From: Globodera rostochiensis
Taxonomy: Eukaryota; Nematoda; Chromadorea; Rhabditida; Heteroderidae
Assembly (NCBI GenBank): GCA_018350325.1
Contig: JAEVLN010000005.1
Span: 4,438,393 to 4,502,392 of the forward strand
DNA: 64,000 nucleotides
Reading direction: 5' to 3'
Both the position numbers and the translations under genes were made by a program. Every line of letters starts with the position of its first letter. The stretch's first letter is position 1. Below are positions 44,425 through 55,710 of this stretch, one piece after another. The notes beneath the pieces were generated by a model. The model had not been told where the DNA came from and ran no database searches. It saw only the letters and a program-made list of their open reading frames with translations.

Positions 44425-45408
44425 ATGAAAAGATTTTGTTTAATTTTGGTGGCATTATTTGCAACAAATTCCCTGGACAAAGCCGACTCCGTAAAAGTAA
44501 AATTGGAGGAAACGCAACTTAAAACATTTGATGAAATATTCGGAGAAGGCTGGTGGGACAAAGGTGAAGCCGCCGAAGATTCGAAAACGCCCGCGCCAAC
44601 AAACTTTGGACAAAATGTCCATCACCAAATCGACCGACAGAACACCCAAATTGGACAAATTGAACCCAATTCAGCTGATCAGATTCTTCCTCTCACAGAG
44701 TCTGATCACTCTGATAATGCCAAAAATGGCGAAGAACAGAATAAAATTACTTCAAACGAAAAACGTAAAATTGTTGACAAATTCCACACAATGAGAGAAG
44801 AATTAAAGCAAAAAGGAAAATTTCCGGCAAAAGAAAGAACTCAAATTGAGGATAAAATTGCTAAACATTTAAAAGTCTGTCGCTCAAAAATATATAAATG
44901 GAAAAAAGAATTTGGCCTAAATCAAAAAGTGTTCAATAAAAATGAACGTAAACATTTGGTCGAGAAATTTGATAAAAGAAAAGCCGAGTTAAAGCGGGCC
45001 GGATTCAAAAACTCTTATAAGCAAGAATTAGATAAAACAGTCGCAAAAAAGTTGGGCCTCAGTTTTAGAACAATTTACAATTGGAAAAATGAACTTGGAC
45101 AAACCAGTGAGTGTTTAGAGTCCATTTTTATTAATTATTCTAATTAAAATTATTTAACAGAACCACAACATAACCAGAACGAACAAAAGGAATTTATGAA
45201 ACATTATTATGAAATTAAGGACCAAAATCCTAAAATTAGTGACGAAGAAATTGCCAAAATGTTGAATATTAGAACAGTCACTTTGATTAGATGGAAGAGA
45301 CAATTTGAACGACAGCAATTCCATCCAAATTCTGTTGATTCTGTGGAAGAGAATGCTGCGGCAAATGTTCAGGAAATTGGGAACTCGAATTCTGACATAA
45401 TATTTTGA
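44425..45408 (+). CDS. Secreted helix-turn-helix family protein, copy J
   Basis: Exon 1 is 44425-45106, intron 45107-45160 (54 bp, TTTAACAG acceptor) and exon 2 is 45161-45408, giving 309 aa. The leader is MKRFCLILVALFATNSLDKA. There are small insertions around the acidic block (KVKLEETQLKT before it, AAEDSK after). One repeat reads EPNSADQ and so loses the N-S-T sequon but keeps N-S-A. HTH1 ends RSKIYKWKKEFG, HTH2 ends RTIYNWKNELG and HTH3 ends VTLIRWKRQFE. The C-terminal end is SNSDIIF. Confidence 0.86.
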
Positions 45409-45419
45409 ATCAAAAATGA

Positions 45420-46184
45420 ATGATTTGAAAACACCAATTCTGTTAACGATTTCTTCGGCCTGTATTCGCACCAGAACGCTGTTGTATTTTTACGTCCTCC
45501 ACCCAGTCCCGCCACCTCTCCCAGAAGTAAAGAGCAGAATTTTCATTGACTTTTGTTAATTAATAGATTTACAATCACAATTTAAAAATAGATAATTTTT
45601 TGTAAGAATATGAGCGGTCGGCGGTGCCGATAGGCGCCGCCGAAAAAATTATGAATTTTTGACTTAATTTGTGAGGAGATTTGCAACCAAAATTTTTTAA
45701 ATACGGGAATTTAAAAATAAGCAAGATTTTCCTAATTGAAGTAATAAGAGAAATAAAGATTTTTATATGTAAATTAAAGGCATTTCAGAAAATTTTTTTT
45801 TTAAATAAGCAGAAATCGGAAAAATTGCTTTGAAAAATCAATTTTTTGAACTCTAGTAACCGTGAGCACCGCGCTCTAATCAACTTATTAAAAGCAGAAA
45901 ACAGAATTCTGAAACCGAAAATGACAAGAAATTCTGATAAATTTAAAAAGAAATTCATATCAATTGGTTAGGCCTCCCCTAGGGGTTCAAATAATTTGCT
46001 GAATTTTTGACTCGAAATTCTATCGTCTCGTCAGCAATATTGTTGCAACTCTGAAAAAAAATCTAAAAACCCTACTACCCTTATATTCAAAGCAAATTGA
46101 AAAAGCGGAAATGTCACTTTTCCTCGAGGGCCAATTAAAATTTATAAATTATTTTAAATATTTTCATTTTGGCTATTCACCATC
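45420..46184. other. Intergenic with dispersed repeats
   Basis: A well-preserved GC palindrome element lies at 45618-45690 (GGCGGTGCC, GATA, GGCGCCGCC plus flank). The repeat paired with 32480-32640 lies at 45720-45870. No gene seen. Confidence 0.6.
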
Positions 46185-46550
46185 AAAAGCTTTTTATAAA
46201 ATGATGATATTTAGAAAAAATATTTACGAAATGTCATCAATATGGATTCGGGTGGAAATAATTATTAAAGCATTATAATTTATACGAATGCCGATTCAAT
46301 TGTGGGCTGTCATTTATTACTTTAAATAATTTTTTTTTATAAAAGTTAAACAATATTTATTAATATTGTATAATTTTGAATATTTTATTATGGTTTTAAA
46401 TTTAAGGAAGTTTTGAAAGAATTCATTAACACAAAAAGATTGACAAATTCTTCCATATCGAATTCAATTTAAATTATAAAAATTGAAATTTTATATAATG
46501 CCCCTAAATTCAGAAGTCTTTTGCCACAAATAAAATGGAAGAATTGTATT
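46185..46550 (+). pseudogene. Orphan family upstream block plus first codons
   Basis: AAATGTCATCAATATGGATT, ATTCAATTGTGGGCTGTCAT, the TAAACAATATTTATTAATAT tract, CTAAATTCAG and TTTTGCCACAAATAAAATGG (ATG at 46534) are present. Homology ends about five codons later. Confidence 0.75.
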
Positions 46551-46569
46551 TTTTTTCGCCATTTTGGCG

Positions 46570-47129
46570 TTTGCGTTTGACATTATGCCAATCGAACTGT
46601 GACGATGGGAGCAGGCACACTGTCTTAATTTAGGAAGTCCATTCATAAAATTCTCCATAATTCCCGGCAAAATCTTACCCCCGAGGGGCTTCTGCAATGG
46701 GAAGAGGTTGCTAATTAATTCCTCCACATTTCCCCACAAAGTATCTCTCCAACACAAATTTCATTACTCAATTGGACCATTCGTGATGAACACGGCAACT
46801 CCGGCAAGTAAACAGGTCACAAAACACAAATTCAAGCAGGAACCTGAGTCGCATACGGTAGGAATGAGCTCTGACTTTTGGATTACGGTAGGGTTGAGCT
46901 CAAGACCCGACCCTTGGATTACGGTAGGGTTAACTCCGACCCTTCGGGGAAACAAAGTCGATTGCAGTTCTTCTTCGGGCAAAGTTTCTTGCATTCATGG
47001 AAACGACAACCTCAAAAAAAAAATTCGGGTCGTCGGCTCAATTTTTTATAATCAGAATGGCGAGAGGTGAAGGGGGCTCCAAAATTTCCCCTTAATAAAC
47101 CCCCAATTTGTCCACCCCCTCCCCACAAA
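46570..47129. other. Intergenic with short tandem GGATTACGGTAGGGTT repeats
   Basis: Two and a half imperfect units of about 40 bp lie at 46855-46940. The repeat shared with 33060 lies at 46680-46770. Frames here are short and not recognised. Confidence 0.45.
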
Positions 47130-47694
47130 ATTGAACCCAATTCATCTGATCAGAATCCTCCTCTCACAGAGTCTGATCACTCTGGACAAATTGAACATAA
47201 TATTGCCGAAGATGAGCAAAGGCGTAAAATTATTGACAAATTCCAAGCAATAAAAGAAGAATTTAAGCAAAAAGGAAAATATTCTGATAAAGAAATGGTT
47301 CAAATTGAAAATGAAATTGCTAAACATTTAAAAGTCAGTCGCACAAAAATATATGAATTTAAAAAAGAATTTGACCTAACTCAAAAAAAGACAAAAAATG
47401 AGCGAAAACATTTGGTAGAGAAATTTGATCAAATGAAAGCCGAGTTAAAGCGGGCCGGGCTCCAAAAGTCGTATTCAAATCAAATAAATGAAATTGTCGC
47501 AAAAGAGTTGGGCCTCAGTTTTAGAACAATTTACAAGTGGAAACGAAAACTTGGCCAAACCGGTGAGTATTTTGAGTCCAATTTTATTATTTATTTATAA
47601 TTAAAATTCTTTTACAGAACCAAATAAACATTCCCACAGTGAACAAAAGGAATTAATGAAACGTTATTATGAAATTAAAGACGAAAAATCGTAA
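47130..47694 (+). pseudogene. Secreted-HTH family copy K, no leader and truncated exon 2
   Basis: Family homology starts inside the repeat (IEPNSSDQ) and runs through HTH1 (TKIYEFKKEFD, with F in place of the usual W) and HTH2 (RTIYKWKRKLG) to the donor at 47563. The intron is 47563-47617 and exon 2 breaks off after YYEIKDEKS with a stop at 47694. The signal peptide and acidic block are absent, and the frame upstream (from 47067) is unrelated proline-rich sequence. Confidence 0.85.
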
Positions 47695-47700
47695 AATTAA

Positions 47701-48430
47701 TTTTGGCCTTTGCCCGAACGTCATTCACTAGTTCTAGCAGGCTTGCCTCCAGTTCACCTGCTGTGATGACGGCGTTAAGCACCTGGACCCATCGGTTTTG
47801 AGCGTCCGTTTTCGGCGGGGTTATGATGAGCCGAGGTACGGGCGCAAGGATGGGCTGGCGTTCATAGACAGGGGTGAGCGCTGAGCTTGGGCAGCTAACT
47901 GCCGTGCCCTTTGGCCTAGTTCGATTGATCCGGAGGATAGCGATGAAATTCGGCGCAGAATAGGCGAGTCGGGTATTTCCGGAGAGAGTTGGCGCACATT
48001 GTGCGTGTTATCGCTGCCCCAACACTTTGCCGAGCCATTTGAGTTGATGTACGTGGTCTATTCAACGAAGGTTCTGACGACGTATTTTCGCTGGCGGGAC
48101 CGACGATTGAGGTGTTGTCGTAAATCACAGATGATGATGATTCCAATTATTAACCGGAAGTGACTCCTTCCGCCGCTGCCCCTCCTACTACCCCGCCGGC
48201 AAAAGTCGCGCCTGAATTAGCACTGGCTTTTTTGAGAGGGGATAATTCGCAGCATACTCACTATCATCAGGCACTTTTTTAGAGGAACAACGCGTTACTC
48301 GGTCATAGCTGCAAAAAGAGCGGCATTCCTACAATCATCACGGGCTGTTACCAAATCTGGCCTGAAGACGACTCTCAAACAAGCCAGTGCTAATTTAGGC
48401 GCGAATTTTGCCGGCGGGGTAGTAGGAGCA
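47701..48430 (-). mobile_element. Inverted duplicate of the retroelement 5' piece and foldback
   Basis: Reverse complement of about 35395-36190, including the frame beginning MESSSSVIYDNTSIVG (48146-47916) and the foldback. It is joined to the broken exon 2 of copy K. The high similarity suggests a recent event. Confidence 0.8.
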
Positions 48431-48565
48431 GGGCGGCCAACTCATCTGCGACAAAATATGGCAACCGGCTTTAAAAATATGGCATTTTTATGGCATCGAG
48501 GGGTCAAAAATATGGCATTTCAACCAAAAACTTCAAAAAAAAAAGTTGGGGGTTCACGATTCAAA

Positions 48566-48641
48566 ATCACGGATCACGGCCTTTTGGGGGGTCCGTGATC
48601 ACGGATCACGGCCTTTTGGGGGGTCCGTGATCACGGATCAC
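48566..48641. repeat. Tandem palindromic CCGTGATCACGG repeat
   Basis: A 32-bp unit with GATCACGGATCACGGCCTTT and TGGGGGGTCCGTGATC repeats about 2.4 times. CCGTGATCACGG is a perfect palindrome. Confidence 0.75.
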
Positions 48642-48734
48642 GGTAACCGATCTTTTTTTTGATCACGTCCAGCCCTGTTGGTGATGTACTGCCCCGTTTA
48701 TTCATTTGGCTATTGAAAATCGATCGCCATTTTT

Positions 48735-48965
48735 ATAAAAATAGCGATATTATAGGTAAACATTTTATGAGATGCCACGAATATTGATTTGGTTCCGGTT
48801 CAAAAATAAAAATTTATGAAATGTCACCAAATATTGATTCGGGTGAGATAATAAATAAAAAATATGATTTATATAATAATGCCCATTTGAATTGTGATTT
48901 TTCAATCGAGTTTTCCTTTAAATTTATTAATCTCTCTAAATTCAGAAGTTTTTTGCACAATTAAA
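48735..48965 (+). promoter_or_regulatory. Conserved upstream block of copy L
   Basis: GAGATGCCACGAATATTGAT (with ATGCCA in place of ATGTCA), GGTTCCGGTTCAAAA, AAATGTCACCAAATATTGAT and TCGGGTGAGATAATA, then CTCTCTAAATTCAG and a leader TTTTTTGCACAATTAAA. Confidence 0.6.
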
Positions 48966-50601
48966 ATGAAAACATTTTCGGTTTTAATTTTTGTGGCATT
49001 CTTCATCGCAACAAATTTAATGGACAAAGCCGAATCCGTAAAAGTAAAATTAGAACTCAAAACATTTGATGAAATATTCGGAGAAGGCTGGTGGGACAAA
49101 GGCGAAGCCGAAGATTTGAAAACGCCGGCGCCAACAAACTTTGGACAAAATGTCCATCACCAAATCGACCGACAGAACACCCAAATTGGACAAATTGAAC
49201 TTGGACAAATTGAACCAAATTCAACTGATCAGAATCCTCTTCCTCTCTCAGAGACTGATCACTCTGATAATGCCAAAAATGACGAGGAACAGAACGAAAT
49301 TACTTCAAACGAAAATATTGCTGAAGATGCGCGAAAACATAAAATTATCGACAAATTCCAAGCAATAAAAGACGAATTTAAGCAAAAAGGAAAATATTCA
49401 AAAAAAGAATGGAATCAAATTGAGGAGAAAATTGCTAAACATTTAAAAGTCAATCGCCAAATAATATATAAATGGAAAAAAGAATTTGGCCTAAGTCGAA
49501 AAGTGTTATATGAAAAAGAAGAACGTAAACATTTAATAGAGAAATTTGATCAAAGAAAAGCCGAGTTAACGCGGGCCGGATTCAAAAACTCTTATCACAA
49601 TGAAATAAATGAAATTGTAGCAAAAGTGTTGGGCCTCAGTTTTAGAACAATTTACAATTGGAAACGCGAACTTGGCCAAATCAGTGAGATTTATTCTTAA
49701 TGTTCAGTAAATCTCCAAGTAAAACCTTCAAAATTCGTCATTTTTTATTAAATTTTCTCTCAGAATAGAAAATGTACTATTTTTCACATGATTTGAAAAT
49801 TTTTATAAAAAATATAAATGAAAATTTTTTAGGGAAAATGCCGATCATCTCGATCCCGATCCTGGGTTTTAACAACAATCCCGATCCCGGCCAACTCTAA
49901 TTGAAATCAACACAAAAATAATTTTATTTTTTTTGAATTATTTGTTTAGGGACAATTTACTCGGACGATGAAAAGCTTCAAATTGTGAAAAAGTTAATGC
50001 AAATGGAAAGTGCGCATTCCGGTGAGGACAAAAAATCATGCAAAGAAATAGACAAACAAATCGCTGAAAGATTTGGTGTAAATGTTGGCACAATAAGACA
50101 ATGGAAAAAAGAATTTGGCCGAAGTCAAAAAGTGTTTTATGAAAAAGAAAAGCGTAAACATTTGGTAGAAAAATTTGATCAAATGAAAGACGAGTTAAAG
50201 CGAGACGGATTCAAAAATTCTTATAAAAATGAATTAGATAAAACTGTTGCAAAAAAGTTGGGCCTCAATTATGTAACAATTTACAGGTGGAAACGAAAAC
50301 TTGGCCAAATCAGTGAGTATTTTGATTTTATTAATTTATTTATATTATATTAATAAATTCTTTTATAGCACCAAATAAATACTCCCACAGTGAACAAAAG
50401 GAATTAATGAAACGTTATTATGAAATTAAGGACAAAAACCCTAAAATGAGTGTTGGGGACATTGCCAAAATAATGAAAATTGGTAGTGGTACTTTGTATA
50501 AATGGAAAAAGCAATTTAAACGACAGCAATTCCATCCAAATTCCGTCGATGGACATTCTGTGGAAGCAAATATCGAGAACTCGAATTCGGGGAGTATTTG
50601 A
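48966..50601 (+). CDS. Secreted helix-turn-helix family protein, copy L (five HTH modules)
   Basis: A three-exon model of 437 aa: exon 1 48966-49683, intron 49684-49949 (266 bp), exon 2 49950-50312, intron 50313-50368 (56 bp) and exon 3 50369-50601. All junctions keep phase 1. Exon 1 has the leader, acidic block, a short GQIELGQIEPNSTDQ repeat, HTH1 (RQIIYKWKKEFG) and HTH2 (RTIYNWKRELG). The extra exon adds HTH3 (GTIRQWKKEFG) and HTH4 (VTIYRWKRKLG), and the usual last exon adds the fifth (GTLYKWKKQFK). The long first intron holds GATCCCGATC repeats. Alternatively 49950-50601 is a separate leaderless copy, but the intact phase favours one gene. Confidence 0.75.
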
Positions 50602-50847
50602 ATTAATGGTCAATGATTTGAAAAAAACACCAAAAGATTTCTTTCTATCTTCGGCTGTATTCACAATAGAACGTTGCTCTTTTTTTATTTGCATAAACTT
50701 TTGAACAATTTCAAGCTTCGCCATTAAAAATACACCCGAAGGAACGACTTTTTAAAAATTTTCAAAAAATGCACCCCAAAAATTGACTTTTTCGCGACTA
50801 AAAATTCTGCCACCAAAAATAAAAAAATATTTCATCAAATAAGTCTA

Positions 50848-51125
50848 CGGATTCGGATTTGTCGAATGAATTTGTTTCGAAGAATGACACCAAAATGATA
50901 ATCCAAAATAAATCCATTTTATTTGGGCAAAACTTCTGAATTTAGGGACTTTATAAAAATTCCAATCAATTTTATCTTTAAACAGAAAAAATTTTCAAAT
51001 TATTGAAAGTAATAAATGACAATTCCTGACATCTCATAGAATATTTTGAGCACGTGACCAAATCAATATTCGTGACATTACGTAAATATTCATTTATAAA
51101 AATGGCGATCAATTGTGAATAGCCA
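50848..51125 (-). pseudogene. 5' fragment of an HTH-family gene with its upstream block
   Basis: The ATG at 50917 follows the GCCCAAATAAA leader. About 23 codons of leader remain (ending FDKSESV, closest to copy I), then homology stops. The upstream block with ATGTCACGAATATTGATTTG and GAGATGTCAGGAATTGTCAT reaches about 51115. Confidence 0.8.
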
Positions 51126-51439
51126 AATTTAAAAAAATGTTACATCACATTTTATGCAAAATTTTAGTTAAGATTTTACTGACACAAAGTTTTAGATTTT
51201 TTGGAAAGGCTTTCAGGTACTTTTCTTATGTGACAACAGCAAATTTTTTTTGTTTATTTATGTTTAATGTTAAAAACACATTTCTAGGGGTTTTTATGGT
51301 CATAAAATCCGAATATGACTTCCATTTTGGCCGATTTCGAACCACGAACCCGAATTCGAACAAAAAATTTCGATTAATTAAAAATTTTCATTCCATTATA
51401 AATCGACCCGGCGGTTTATCTCTTTGTTCACTGCAGCAC

Positions 51440-51985
51440 TTGAGGCAATGCACGACTATTTGGTTTCTACATTCTCCAGAAATTTCTGTCCAACAACGAG
51501 GACTGCTTCACCAACAACGTATTTGTGGGAATTGTGGCCATGAAGCATTGCTTAAAGACAGAATTGCGCTGGGCGCAGTATTAATTGGCGTTGTTCCAAT
51601 AGACCTTGCAATTCCACCAAAGGGATTAGGCTAACACCTGGTTTGATCCGTCAAAGTTGGAGTTTCACACCATTCTGAAGTTGCAGGAAGTAACGTCCGT
51701 TAACCTTTGTGAGAAGGAATTGTGCATTGCACATGGCGCCGTCGTCGACTGGGCCATGTATTTGCGTGAAGTAAGCGCCAACCATGTTCTTCTTCAACAA
51801 CAACAACAAATCGGCGGTCAGAACATGACGGTGGAGATCGATGAAGCGCCTTCACGAAGCGGAAGAGCAACCAAGGCCGGCAATTGCCGGAACAATGGAT
51901 TTTTGGGGAATCTGTAGGGAGATGCGGGAGTGCTTTCTGGTGGCTGTTCCGGATCGCACGGCGGCAACGCGTCCCACGCTGCCCC
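51440..51985 (+). pseudogene. Merlin / ISXO2-like DDE transposase remnant
   Basis: A CGNCGHEALL zinc-ribbon-like piece, then VDWAMYLREV, IGGQNMTVEIDEA and, after a frameshift near 51858, RQLPEQWIFGGICREMRECF and LVAVPDRTAAT match the order of conserved segments in Merlin transposases. Several frameshifts are needed and the C-terminal catalytic part is missing. Confidence 0.8.
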
Positions 51986-51989
51986 CCCC

Positions 51990-52840
51990 CATAATGTCGA
52001 TGCCACGAAATGTCGACTAAGCCAAAAACCACGAAATGTCGAATTTCAAAATTTATTTTTTTCTGCTAAGTTGATAAAAAACTTTTTCAAAGGGTTTTCG
52101 GGGGGCGTAGAATTTGAATATGACCTCAATTTTGACCAATTCCAAACCCCGCACCCGTATTCGAACATTTTTTGCAAAATTCAAAGTCGAATTCCAAAAA
52201 TTTGCAAGAAAAGCGCAGATCTAGTTCTAAACAATAAAAAGATGTTAAAAAGACTTACATGGAGTTGGGTCGGGACGGAGTTGGCGGGACAGAGTTGCTG
52301 GGACGGACTTGGTGGGGACGGAGTCGACCCCTACTCACATTTCGCCTACAAATTTTAAATTTCGGTTTTTAACATTTCCTTTGACAAATTGATGGCTTAT
52401 TTGGTTAGATCGAAAGCAAAATCATTGTATAAATCCATCCTCGCACACGTATACCTAATTGATATATATAAAGGAAAATGAATCTTGAAATTTGCTGCGC
52501 AACAAAGTTGAGGCCTGCAGAAGAAGGAAAAGCAGTACATTGCGGTAAAGCAAAGTACAGTTCGATAAGAAGAATAAACATCGAGATTCGCCGATCACTT
52601 CTGTGGGAGACAAAGCCTTGCAGCAGGTGTCCCTGCGTTTTGCCAACTTTACGTTTCGCGAATCTTACGTTTTGCCAACTTAGCAAAAATTTTTATTTTG
52701 CCATCTCAGCAAAAATGTTACATTTGTTTATCAGTAATCCTTTACCTATTTTCGCGTCCCATTTATTCGCCTCCCTCATATTTATTGATTGCCGATTGGA
52801 CAAAAGTCAACGGCATAACAGTAGGCGAAATGTAACATTT
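51990..52840. other. Intergenic with dispersed repeats
   Basis: CCACGAAATGTCG repeat at 51990-52045 and the AATTTGAATATGACC form of another dispersed repeat at 52085-52195. GGGACGGAGTTGGCGGGACA words lie at 52270-52325. A CATTTCGCCTACA word, related to the large 27-bp array, appears at 52338. No gene recognised. Confidence 0.45.
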
Positions 52841-53100
52841 ACCGTATTTCCTGTAATAGAGCCCCATGGGGCTCTATTGTTCAACCCCTCCAAAAAGGGG
52901 GGCTCTAATAGAGCATGGGGTACTAATACAGCATGGGGCTATATTGTTCAACCTATCTTTTTCAGAAAAAAGTTCACAAATTTACAATTTTGCACAAATT
53001 TTTAGCAAAATTTGGACAATTTTGACATTTTTTTCTGGCAAAATCAATGCCTTACTGGCAAAATCAATGACTGAATAGAAATTTTATTATTGAATAACAA
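52841..53100. mobile_element. Terminus of a pogo-like element, ACCGTATTTCCTG type
   Basis: TA, then CCGTATTTCCTGTAAT and a perfect TAGAGCCCCATGGGGCTCTA palindrome, then GGGGCTCTAATAGAGC and GGGGCTATATTGTTCAACCT words. This gives the terminal plan seen at 39302 with a different repeated word. It leads into the transposase gene. Confidence 0.75.
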
Positions 53101-53200
53101 AAATATTGGAAATCATTGACACAAAACATTAAAGTTCAATTGAAAAATCGCTTCCGAGGTTATCATCTTCATTTAAATCAATTTCCTCGACCAATTTGAT

Positions 53201-53842
53201 CTAATATCCTCTTCTTGTCGGCGCTGCTGCAATAAACAGTACAAACGGTGGCAATTTGAAGCCATCCGTTCTTGCTGTCAGAATGACAGTTACGCGCGCC
53301 TTCTCATGTACTGTGTTGAGCACGGTTACAGATTTGGCGCCCTTTTCTGACGCGCAACTACCACCGGATGGTTCGAGCCATAACGCTGTCTCATCGCATG
53401 CGTAGACGAACTTGTAACTAAAAATACGACTATCTTTTGAGAATCTATTAAATTGAACATACTCGTTTGTCTTCCAAAGTTTCTGGACGTACAAGATGAA
53501 GTTGATGATTGCATCAACATAGGCATCTGGTGGCTTTTGCGCCACCGAAGTCGGTCTGCGCAAAGTAAAATTGTGGCGTTTCATAAAGCAATCAAGCCAT
53601 CCTTTACTGCCCTAAATTTTTCTTGTTTTAGTTTAGGTAACTGAAGAAAAAATTACAGAAAACTCATCCATTTTTGGGTATTCCGAACAGATTTTTTTTG
53701 CCTCGGTTAAAATCATATTGCGAGAAACTCGCAATTTCCTCCCTCTCAATTCCTTGCCCCAATCTGCAAGCGCATTGTCAAAATCAGCATCGGTGAGCTT
53801 TCTTCCTCCGCCATGAACGCGTTTTCGGCTGGAAGATTGCAT
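53201..53842 (-). CDS. Pogo/Tigger-like DDE transposase, truncated
   Basis: Exon 1 is 53842-53657, a 45-bp intron (GTAATT to ATTTAG) runs 53656-53612, and exon 2 is 53611-53201, giving 198 aa in frame. Exon 1 holds a CENPB/Tc5-type DNA-binding segment (GGGRKLTDADFDNALADW, VSRNMILTEAKKI), and GSKGWLDCFMKRHNFTLRRP bridges the splice. Exon 2 starts the DDE fold (YKFVYACDETALWLEP, EKARVTVILTARTDGFKLPP). The stop after PTRRGY removes the second and third acidic residues, so it cannot catalyse alone. The start could instead lie upstream inside the 27-bp array (53875). Confidence 0.78.
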
Positions 53843-53871
53843 CCTTAAAGCAGAAATAAATTTAGATTCAG

Positions 53872-55704
53872 CCAATAGGCAACATTTCGCCTACACAGCC
53901 AATAGGCAACATTTCGCCTACACAGCCAATAGGCAACATTTCGCCTACACAGCCAATAGGCAACATTTCGCCTACACAGCCAATAGGCAACATTTCGCCT
54001 ACACAGCCAATAGGCAACATTTCGCCTACACAGCCAATAGGCAACATTTCGCCTACACAGCCAATAGGCAACATTTCGCCTATACAGCCAATAGGCAACA
54101 TTTCGCCTACACAGCCAATAGGCAACATTTCGCCTACACAGCCAATAGGCAACATTTCGCCTACACAGCCAATAGGCAACATTTCGCCTACACAGCCAAT
54201 AGGCAACATTTCGCCTATACAGCCAATAGGCAACATTTCGCCTATACAGCCAATAGGCAACATTTCGCCTATACAGCCAATAGGCAACATTTCGCCTACA
54301 CAGCCAATAGGCAACATTTCGCCTACACAGCCAATAGGCAACATTTCGCCTATACAGCCAATAGGCAACATTTCGCCTATACAGCCAATAGGCAACATTT
54401 CGCCTACACAGCCAATAGGCAACATTTCGCCTACACAGCCAATAGGCAACATTTCGCCTATACAGCCAATAGGCAACATTTCGCCTACACAGCCAATAGG
54501 CAACATTTCGCCTATACAGCCAATAGGCAACATTTCGCCTATACAGCCAATAGGCAACATTTCGCCTACACAGCCAATAGGCAACATTTCGCCTATACAG
54601 CCAATAGGCAACATTTCGCCTACACAGCCAATAGGCAACATTTCGCCTACACAGCCAATAGGCAACATTTCGCCTACACAGCCAATAGGCAACATTTCGC
54701 CTACACAGCCAATAGGCAACATTTCGCCTACACAGCCAATAGGCAACATTTCGCCTACACAGCCAATAGGCAACATTTCGCCTACACAGCCAATAGGCAA
54801 CATTTCGCCTACACAGCCAATAGGCAACATTTCGCCTATACAGCCAATAGGCAACATTTCGCCTATACAGCCAATAGGCAACATTTCGCCTATACAGCCA
54901 ATAGGCAACATTTCGCCTACACAGCCAATAGGCAACATTTCGCCTACACAGCCAATAGGCAACATTTCGCCTATACAGCCAATAGGCAACATTTCGCCTA
55001 TACAGCCAATAGGCAACATTTCGCCTACACAGCCAATAGGCAACATTTCGCCTACACAGCCAATAGGCAACATTTCGCCTATACAGCCAATAGGCAACAT
55101 TTCGCCTACACAGCCAATAGGCAACATTTCGCCTATACAGCCAATAGGCAACATTTCGCCTATACAGCCAATAGGCAACATTTCGCCTACACAGCCAATA
55201 GGCAACATTTCGCCTATACAGCCAATAGGCAACATTTCGCCTACACAGCCAATAGGCAACATTTCGCCTACACAGCCAATAGGCAACATTTCGCCTACAC
55301 AGCCAATAGGCAACATTTCGCCTACACAGCCAATAGGCAACATTTCGCCTACACAGCCAATAGGCAACATTTCGCCTACACAGCCAATAGGCAACATTTC
55401 GCCTACACAGCCAATAGGCAACATTTCGCCTATACAGCCAATAGGCAACATTTCGCCTACACAGCCAATAGGCAACATTTCGCCTACACAACCAATAGGC
55501 AACATTTCGTCTACACAGCCAATAGGCAACATTTCGCCTACACAGCCAATAGGCAACATTTCGCCTACACAGCCAATAGGCAACATTTCGCCTACACAGC
55601 CAATAGGCAACATTTCGCCTATACAGCCAATAGGCAACATTTCGCCTACACAGCCAATAGGCAACATTTCGCCTACACAACCAATAGGCAACATTTCGTC
55701 TACA
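53872..55704. repeat. 27-bp minisatellite, about 68 copies
   Basis: The unit starts CAGCCAATAGGC and ends TTTCGCCTACA. Copies are nearly identical, apart from one C/T site (CCTACA versus CCTATA) and a few changes near the 55.5-55.7 kb end. The length is divisible by three and has no stops in two minus-strand frames, creating spurious frames of 630 and 670 codons. Each unit holds a CCAAT word and a TAGGC/GCCTA inverted pair. It lies between two pogo-type termini. Confidence 0.93.
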
Positions 55705-55710
55705 ATGCTT

